Source of the DNA: CAYRGG01 sp964423745
Lineage (GTDB): Bacteria; Pseudomonadota; Gammaproteobacteria; Competibacterales; Competibacteraceae
NCBI GenBank assembly: GCA_964423745.1
Contig: CAYRGG010000103.1
Location: 1 to 9,723 of the forward strand
Length of the DNA: 9,723 nucleotides
Direction of reading: 5' to 3'
Shown here: piece after piece, positions 5,146 through 9,723 of the stretch
Layout: each line of letters opens with the position of its first letter
Numbering within the stretch: the stretch's first letter is position 1
The notes under the pieces: generated by a model
The model's input: the letters and a program-made list of their open reading frames with translations, nothing else
Database searches by the model: none
Told to the model about the DNA's origin: nothing
Program-made: the position numbers and the translations under genes

Positions 5146-6231
5146 TCTAATATGTTTGATAACGCGGGGCAATTCATCAGGCGCTTTAGGGCCTGGTGGT
5201 AAGAATTGGTCACCCAACCATACGGCAAAGTTCCTTTCGATAAGCAACCGATGCAAAGCCGTTAAATCCCGTGAGTATCCCTCCACACCCAGCTTGTAAA
5301 GCATATCACCTGAGCGGCGAAAGATTTGTTTGAATCTCCCCTCCAACGGTTTATGCAGCAAACCTGTAAACTGATCCCGAGCACGATCCAACAACCCCAT
5401 ACGATAGGGTAATGGAAAGATGGCCAAGGGTTTGCCCAAGCGCACCACTTCAACCAGCATAGACACACTGTCGCCGGTCACGATAAACCCATCAGCCGCG
5501 CCCAACAGGGCGCGATAGGGGTTATCAATATTATGCGGCGTCCAATGGTAAAATACCGCGCCTGGAGGGAGATTTTCTTGTAATGTCTCTACCACGTTTT
5601 TTGGCGTACGTCGGCTGGTGGTCACATACAATGTTCCTCCCCTATCGCCAGCGATTTGTGCGCTGCGGTGGAGCAATTGCATGGCTATTTTTTTGTTCAG
5701 TACAAAGGGTTTGGTGGGCCCGCCGATGAGGAGCGCCAGCAAAGGCCGCGGTAACTGGGCAAACCGTGTTGACCATGCTGCGGCCGCTGTAGCAATGGAC
5801 TCCATATCCACCCGCATCAGCGGTAAATCGATATGGAGTACATTGCTGCGTTGCGGAAGCCGGTATTGCACAGGTGCGATCACCAAATCAAACCGCTCCA
5901 GCCACCGTTTTGGACGGCCTAAAAGCACTAATTTGACAGACCTGGCAGATTGCTCATGAACCCACAGGGCTGCCATGCAAGGCCGGCGTCCGACAGTAAT
6001 AATCAAGTCCGGCCATGGGGGTTGAAGGGTCGCCGAGCGTTCTTGATCAATATGATAAAGAGAGGCTTTAAAGGGAGGTTTGCCCACCACGTAGGGTTCA
6101 CGAAAACGCAACTGTTTAACCTCAAAAGGCCAACTTAACCCCTCGGCGATGATATGAGCTTGCGCATTATCACCCAGTTTGTCTCCTAGTATCAGCCACA
6201 CCCGGGGCGCTTGCGGAGCTGCGTTAACCAC
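5131..6231 (-). CDS. ELM1-like (Mito_fiss_Elm1, DUF1022) GT-B-like protein
   Basis: This 366-residue protein fits the ELM1/DUF1022 family, named after the plant protein ELM1 but widespread in Proteobacteria, where its function is unsettled. It looks like a GT-B glycosyltransferase-fold protein. The first Rossmann domain has VWLILGDKLGDNAQAHIIAEGL (11-32), PDLIITVGRRPCMAALWV (74-91) and FDLVIAPVQYRLP (114-126). The second has LLIGGPTKPF (167-176), LYVTTSRRTP (201-210) and ADGFIVTGDSVSMLVEVVRLGKPLAIF (246-272), a typical nucleotide-sugar-binding-like region. No signal peptide or membrane helix is seen. The GTG at 6231 is preceded in frame by TAA, so initiation cannot be earlier; a GTG ten codons later is possible. 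It begins 4 nt after the ffh stop without an evident Shine-Dalgarno sequence, suggesting translational coupling to ffh. Confidence 0.8.
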   Translation of the reverse strand: MVNAAPQAPRVWLILGDKLGDNAQAHIIAEGLSWPFEVKQLRFREPYVVGKPPFKASLYHIDQERSATLQPPWPDLIITVGRRPCMAALWVHEQSARSVKLVLLGRPKRWLERFDLVIAPVQYRLPQRSNVLHIDLPLMRVDMESIATAAAAWSTRFAQLPRPLLALLIGGPTKPFVLNKKIAMQLLHRSAQIAGDRGGTLYVTTSRRTPKNVVETLQENLPPGAVFYHWTPHNIDNPYRALLGAADGFIVTGDSVSMLVEVVRLGKPLAIFPLPYRMGLLDRARDQFTGLLHKPLEGRFKQIFRRSGDMLYKLGVEGYSRDLTALHRLLIERNFAVWLGDQFLPPGPKAPDELPRVIKHIRTLMD

Positions 6232-6235
6232 TTAC

Positions 6236-7588
6236 TTAAAAGGGCGGCATGCCACCTGGGAACCTGCCCTGCATACCCCGCATCATTTTAGAAAGCCCGC
6301 CTTTTCTCATCATTTTTTGAGCCTGGGTAAATTGTTTTAAGAGCTTGTTGACTTCTTGGATCTGGGTTCCAGAACCCGTTGCAATGCGTCTTTTGCGAGA
6401 ACCTTTAATAATATTGGGGAAACGTCTTTCCTGGGGTGTCATGGAGTCGATGATGGCGATCAACCGCTTTACCTGCTTGTCGTTAGCTTGATCTTTAACC
6501 GCTTGGGGCAAATTACCCATACCGGGCATTTTTTCCAATAAACTGGTTAACCCCCCCATGTTCATCATTTGGTCCATCTGCTCACGGAAATCCGCAAGAT
6601 CAAAGCCTTTGCCCTTTTTAACTTTACGGGCTAATTTTTCGGCTTTTTTGCGATCGATTTTTTGCTCGATTTCCTCCACTAGACTCAGTACATCTCCCAT
6701 ACCGAGGATACGCGAAGCGACTCGGTCCGGATAAAAGGGTTCTAAGGCGGTGGTTTTTTCGCCAACGCCGAGGAACTTGATGGGTTTTCCGGTAAGATGA
6801 CGAATGGACAGCGCTGCCCCGCCCCGGGCATCGCCATCGGTTTTAGTCAGAACAACGCCAGTAAGGGGTAATGCCTCGTTAAAAGCGTACGCCGTATTAG
6901 CGGCGTCTTGGCCAGTCATACTGTCCACCACAAACAGCGTCTCCACAGGTTTGACGGCTGCATGGAGTGCTTTGACCTCACCCATCATCTGTTCGTCTAC
7001 ATGAAGTCGCCCAGCGGTATCGACGATAAGCACGTCCATAAATTGGCGGCGGGCGGTGTCCAAAGCCGCGGTGGCAATGGCTGCAGGTTGCTGTTGTGCC
7101 GTGCTAGGAAAGCAGGTCACATCCACTTCTTTGGCAAGAATCTCAAGTTGTTCAATGGCTGCTGGACGGTAGACGTCACAGCTGGTGACCATGACTTTTT
7201 TATGGTTGCGTTCTTTTAACCAGCGAGCGAGTTTGGCCACGCTGGTGGTCTTTCCAGAGCCCTGTAGACCCGCCATAAGTATAACCGCTGGGGGTGAACC
7301 TTTTAGGGTTAATGCCTCATTGGCCTCTCCCATGACATGGATTAATTCGTCGTTGACAATTTTAATAAATACTTGGCCGGGGGTTAAACTCTGGGTGACC
7401 TCCTGCCCAACAGCGCGTTCTCTGACCCGATCGATGAACTCCCGTATCACCGCTAGCGCAACATCCGCCTCCAACAGCGCCATACGTACTTCGCGAAGCG
7501 CATCTTTAATGTTTTCTTCAGTGAGGCGGCCTTGACCACGTAGGTTTTTGATGGTTTGTTGAAGGCGTTCACTCAGATTCTCAAACAT
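6236..7588 (-). CDS. ffh: Signal recognition particle protein Ffh (SRP54 homologue)
   Basis: Ffh is the GTPase subunit of the bacterial signal recognition particle. With 4.5S RNA and the receptor FtsY it delivers inner-membrane proteins to the translocon. The 450-residue product has an N domain (1 to about 95), then the G domain: P-loop GLQGSGKTT (107-115), DTAGRLH (190-196), TKTDGDARGG (248-257) and GVGEKTTALEPF (274-285). The methionine-rich M domain follows (about 297-450), with FREQMDQMMNMGGLTSLLEKMPGMG (334-358) and the 4.5S RNA-binding SRKRRIATGSG (397-407). The ATG at 7588 is chosen because MFENLSERLQQTIKNLRG is the conserved N-terminus; the frame extends to a TTG at 7615 that adds nine unconserved residues. 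No strong Shine-Dalgarno sequence is seen. It heads the minus-strand group with the ELM1-like gene and runs divergently from ypjD. Confidence 0.98.
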   Translation of the reverse strand: MFENLSERLQQTIKNLRGQGRLTEENIKDALREVRMALLEADVALAVIREFIDRVRERAVGQEVTQSLTPGQVFIKIVNDELIHVMGEANEALTLKGSPPAVILMAGLQGSGKTTSVAKLARWLKERNHKKVMVTSCDVYRPAAIEQLEILAKEVDVTCFPSTAQQQPAAIATAALDTARRQFMDVLIVDTAGRLHVDEQMMGEVKALHAAVKPVETLFVVDSMTGQDAANTAYAFNEALPLTGVVLTKTDGDARGGAALSIRHLTGKPIKFLGVGEKTTALEPFYPDRVASRILGMGDVLSLVEEIEQKIDRKKAEKLARKVKKGKGFDLADFREQMDQMMNMGGLTSLLEKMPGMGNLPQAVKDQANDKQVKRLIAIIDSMTPQERRFPNIIKGSRKRRIATGSGTQIQEVNKLLKQFTQAQKMMRKGGLSKMMRGMQGRFPGGMPPF

Positions 7589-7782
7589 AAAATGTACCGT
7601 CGCTAAAAAAATCAATTTTTAAAAAGTAAATAGGTAAAATCAACGATAACGCTGCCTATGAATCGGCAAGCTTTTTAAGCCATTTTATAGACAAGTAGTC
7701 TTCAAGCAGAACTTGGACTATGCCATTATGTTTTTAAAGCTATAGCAAAACACGTTTTACAGCAGAAAACTGAGTAAACGCC
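7589..7782. other. Divergent ffh/ypjD intergenic region
   Basis: These 194 nt must contain the promoters of ffh and ypjD. On the ffh side, a minus-strand TTGATT followed 17 nt later by AAAAAT is a possible but weak pair. On the ypjD side, TTGGAC (7713-7718) lacks a properly spaced -10. Short dyads such as GCTT-TTT-AAGC are too small to call. No RNA gene was recognised. Confidence 0.35.
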
Positions 7783-8595
7783 ATGTACAGCACTGCATTA
7801 GGCGGTTTAGCCGCGATTCTTTATATTATGACCGGCGGCTTGCTAGGCATGAAGCTGTCTCGCGCTGTTGTCGGAAAAACATTCAATACATCTAGATTGC
7901 TAATACTTGGATGGGGCGCCGTATTTCTTCACGGTATTATCCTTTACCTCCTCGTACTCCAACCCGAAGGTATGAATCTCGGTTTTTTCAACGCGCTGTC
8001 TTTCACAGGATGGTTAAGCGCCACTGTGCTCCTGTTAGCAACGCTATTTTGGCCGGTGGAAAGCCTTGGTATCCTTCTTTTACCATTCAGTGCCTTGACA
8101 GTCATATTGGCATTAATCTTTCCGTCACAACGCATTGTAGCCGCCGATTATCAAGGCTGGCCAGTGGAAGTGCACATTTTTATTTCTATTTTGGCTTACT
8201 CCATGTTAGCGCTAGCGGCACTGCAGGCTATCCTTCTCGCTATTCAGGATCGTCGCTTGCATAACCATCATCCAGGGGGTTTTGTCCGGTCTATTCCGCC
8301 TCTTATTACCATGGAACAGCTGTTATTTCAAATGATTTGCATCGGTTTCGTGCTGTTGAGCCTTGCCCTTATCAGCGGAATGCTCTTTTTGGAGGACGTA
8401 TTTGATCAACATATGGTGCATAAAACCGTGCTATCTTTTACAGCCTGGTTATTGTTTGGCATTTTGTTGTGGGGACGATGGCGCTTCGGGTGGCGCGGAC
8501 AAATCGCCATACGTTGGACTTTGGGGGGGTTTACGGCCCTCGTATTAGCTTACTTCGGCAGCAAAATGGTTTTGGAGCTGTTGTTGCAAAGGTAA
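7783..8595 (+). CDS. ypjD: CcsA/HemX-type cytochrome c assembly membrane protein (YpjD-like)
   Basis: This 270-residue integral membrane protein resembles E. coli YpjD, of the cytochrome c assembly (CcsA/HemX) family. About eight hydrophobic helices are visible, approximately at residues 4-24, 38-60, 67-89, 93-113, 131-153, 180-202, 214-230 and 243-267. His131 (VEVHIFISILAYSML) and His213 (MVHKTVLSFTAWLLFG) are at positions typical of the conserved haem-related histidines of the family. Family members act in haem delivery or cytochrome c maturation, but YpjD itself is poorly characterised, so a haem role is inference. The ATG at 7783 has no strong Shine-Dalgarno element. Position opposite ffh is the E. 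coli-like arrangement and supports the name. It ends seven bases before the end of dnaJ, tail to tail. Confidence 0.85.
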   Translation: MYSTALGGLAAILYIMTGGLLGMKLSRAVVGKTFNTSRLLILGWGAVFLHGIILYLLVLQPEGMNLGFFNALSFTGWLSATVLLLATLFWPVESLGILLLPFSALTVILALIFPSQRIVAADYQGWPVEVHIFISILAYSMLALAALQAILLAIQDRRLHNHHPGGFVRSIPPLITMEQLLFQMICIGFVLLSLALISGMLFLEDVFDQHMVHKTVLSFTAWLLFGILLWGRWRFGWRGQIAIRWTLGGFTALVLAYFGSKMVLELLLQR

Positions 8596-8609
8596 ACTCT
8601 ATTTACCTT
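8589..8609. terminator. Candidate bidirectional hairpin between ypjD and dnaJ
   Basis: AAGGTAAA (8589-8596) and TTTACCTT (8602-8609) are perfect complements around the loop CTCTA. The hairpin spans both stop codons of the convergent genes, a compact arrangement suited to ending transcription from both sides. No good T run follows on either strand, so it may act as a weak terminator or as a 3'-end-protecting stem. Confidence 0.4.
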
Positions 8610-9723
8610 GAAGGTTTCATATCTTCAAAAAATTTCTTTACACCATCTAACCAACCGCGTTCTTGAGGGGCATGGTGTCGACCCCCTTGTTCCATGGTTT
8701 CGGCGAGTTTTTGCAGCAATTCTTTTTGTTCTTTGGTCAGATTGACCGGTGTTTCTACAATAACTCGGCAAAGCAGATCCCCGGTCATACCGCCGCGTAC
8801 CGGTTTAACCCCTTTGCCGCGTACGCGAAAAACTTTTCCGGTTTGGGTTTCAGTGGGTATTTTTAAATTGACCCGTCCGTCTAACGTGGGTACTTCTAAT
8901 TCACCTCCCAAAGCTGCTGTCGTGAAGCTGATGGGGACTTCACAATACAACATATTGTCTTCACGGGTAAAAATGGGATGGGCTTTGACACGAATCTGCA
9001 CATACAAATCACCGGCGGCACCGCCCACTTCTCCTGCCTCGCCTTCACCGGTAAGGCGAATACGATCGCCGGTGTCAACCCCGGCAGGCACTTTGACCGA
9101 GAGGGTTTTTTGCTTCTCGACTCGGCCATCCCCACCACAGGTTTTACAAGGATCGGCAATAACCGTACCCCGCCCGTAACAACGGGGGCAGGTTTGTTGA
9201 ATAGAAAAAAAACCTTGCTGTATACGGACTTGTCCTGTACCACTACAGGTAGGGCAGGTGGTTGGTTTAGTACCGGCTTTAGCGCCGCTGCCATTACAAG
9301 TCTCACAGGTGACTTGAGTTGGAATACGGATTTTAGCGGTGGTGCCAAATACCGCTTCCTCTAGGGTTAATTCCAAATTGTAGCGTAGATCAGCGCCACG
9401 ATAACCGCCTTGGCCAGTGCGTCCGCCGCCCCGCATACCCCCAAAAATATCCCCAAAAACATCGCCAAAAATATCCCCAAAACCACCACCGCCACCAAAG
9501 CCACCGGGTGCGCCTCCTACCTGGGACTCCACGCCGGCATGGCCAAACTGGTCGTAGGCGGCGCGCTTGCGAGGATCGTTAAGAACTTCATAGGCTTCTT
9601 TAGCCTCTTTAAAGGCTTCTTCCGCCACCTTATCATCAGGATTGCGATCTGGGTGGTGTTTCATGGCCAAGCGCCGGTAGGCTTTTTTTAATTCCGCTTC
9701 GCTGGCGTTGCGGGCCACATCCA
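8603..9723 (-). CDS. dnaJ: Chaperone protein DnaJ, 5' end cut off by window edge
   Basis: DnaJ is the Hsp40 co-chaperone that stimulates DnaK ATPase activity and delivers unfolded substrates. The visible part, about 372 residues, enters within the J domain at (L)DVARNASEAELKKAYRRLAM and includes the essential HPD in KHHPDRNPDD. The Gly/Phe-rich region follows, with a small tandem FGDI/FGDV/FGDI motif. Next are four zinc-binding CxxCxGxG repeats (CETCNGSG, CPTCSGTG, CPRCYGRG, CKTCGGDG), then the C-terminal substrate-binding and dimerisation domains ending KKFFEDMKPSR. About ten N-terminal residues lie beyond the right edge; the GTG at 9718 is an internal valine, not a start. All motifs are intact, so this is type I DnaJ. 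Its promoter, and any dnaK or grpE upstream, are outside the window. It converges with ypjD. Confidence 0.97.
   Translation of the reverse strand, partial: DVARNASEAELKKAYRRLAMKHHPDRNPDDKVAEEAFKEAKEAYEVLNDPRKRAAYDQFGHAGVESQVGGAPGGFGGGGGFGDIFGDVFGDIFGGMRGGGRTGQGGYRGADLRYNLELTLEEAVFGTTAKIRIPTQVTCETCNGSGAKAGTKPTTCPTCSGTGQVRIQQGFFSIQQTCPRCYGRGTVIADPCKTCGGDGRVEKQKTLSVKVPAGVDTGDRIRLTGEGEAGEVGGAAGDLYVQIRVKAHPIFTREDNMLYCEVPISFTTAALGGELEVPTLDGRVNLKIPTETQTGKVFRVRGKGVKPVRGGMTGDLLCRVIVETPVNLTKEQKELLQKLAETMEQGGRHHAPQERGWLDGVKKFFEDMKPSR

Noticed and set aside
8896..9348. Long alternative frames antisense to, and within, dnaJ
   Set aside because: These are shadows of the strongly biased dnaJ coding frame and have no protein-family resemblance.
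9445..9490. Short tandem repeat in dnaJ with 12-nt period
   Set aside because: It encodes the FGDI/FGDV/FGDI run of the Gly/Phe region, a normal low-complexity linker in DnaJ proteins.

Overview
This window looks like chromosomal DNA of a gammaproteobacterium of moderate GC content. The evidence is a bona fide IscR whose three cysteines and histidine fall on the E. coli residue numbers, ffh transcribed divergently from a YpjD/CcsA-type membrane gene as in E. coli, a DUF1249 (YqiB-like) gene, a COG0748-type flavin-binding-fold protein, and standard aroC and dnaJ. I cannot name a genus. Most of the window is housekeeping. The less ordinary parts are the sulfotransferase at the left end, a triple 49-bp tandem repeat, an iscR detached from any isc genes, and an exported SRPBCC-fold protein near an ELM1-like gene.

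Layout. On the minus strand at the left are a sulfotransferase (135-1070) and aroC (1113-2240), 42 nt apart, with aroC upstream. A 362-nt AT-rich divergent intergenic region (2241-2602) follows and carries several perfect dyads. On the plus strand come a DUF1249 gene (2603-3067), three 49-bp tandem repeats (3049-3195) that begin inside its 3' end, a strong candidate IscR operator/promoter (3278-3310), iscR (3357-3833) and a COG0748/HugZ-like protein (3855-4352). The next block is on the minus strand, read right to left: ffh (6236-7588), an ELM1-like gene 4 nt downstream (5131-6231), and a signal-peptide SRPBCC protein (4419-5051). A candidate terminator lies between the last two. A YpjD-like cytochrome c assembly membrane protein runs divergently from ffh (7783-8595). 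It converges on dnaJ (8603 to the right edge, minus strand), which lacks about its first ten codons.

How the parts may work together. aroC closes the shikimate pathway. ffh encodes the protein subunit of the signal recognition particle and dnaJ the Hsp70 co-chaperone, so the right half is rich in protein-targeting and folding functions. The ffh/ELM1 spacing suggests shared transcription and perhaps translational coupling. iscR has an excellent match to a type 1 IscR site overlapping its own promoter, so I infer Fe-S-dependent autorepression. The COG0748 gene 21 nt downstream would share that control. I found no tRNA, rRNA, CRISPR array or insertion sequence, and no convincing undescribed multi-gene system.
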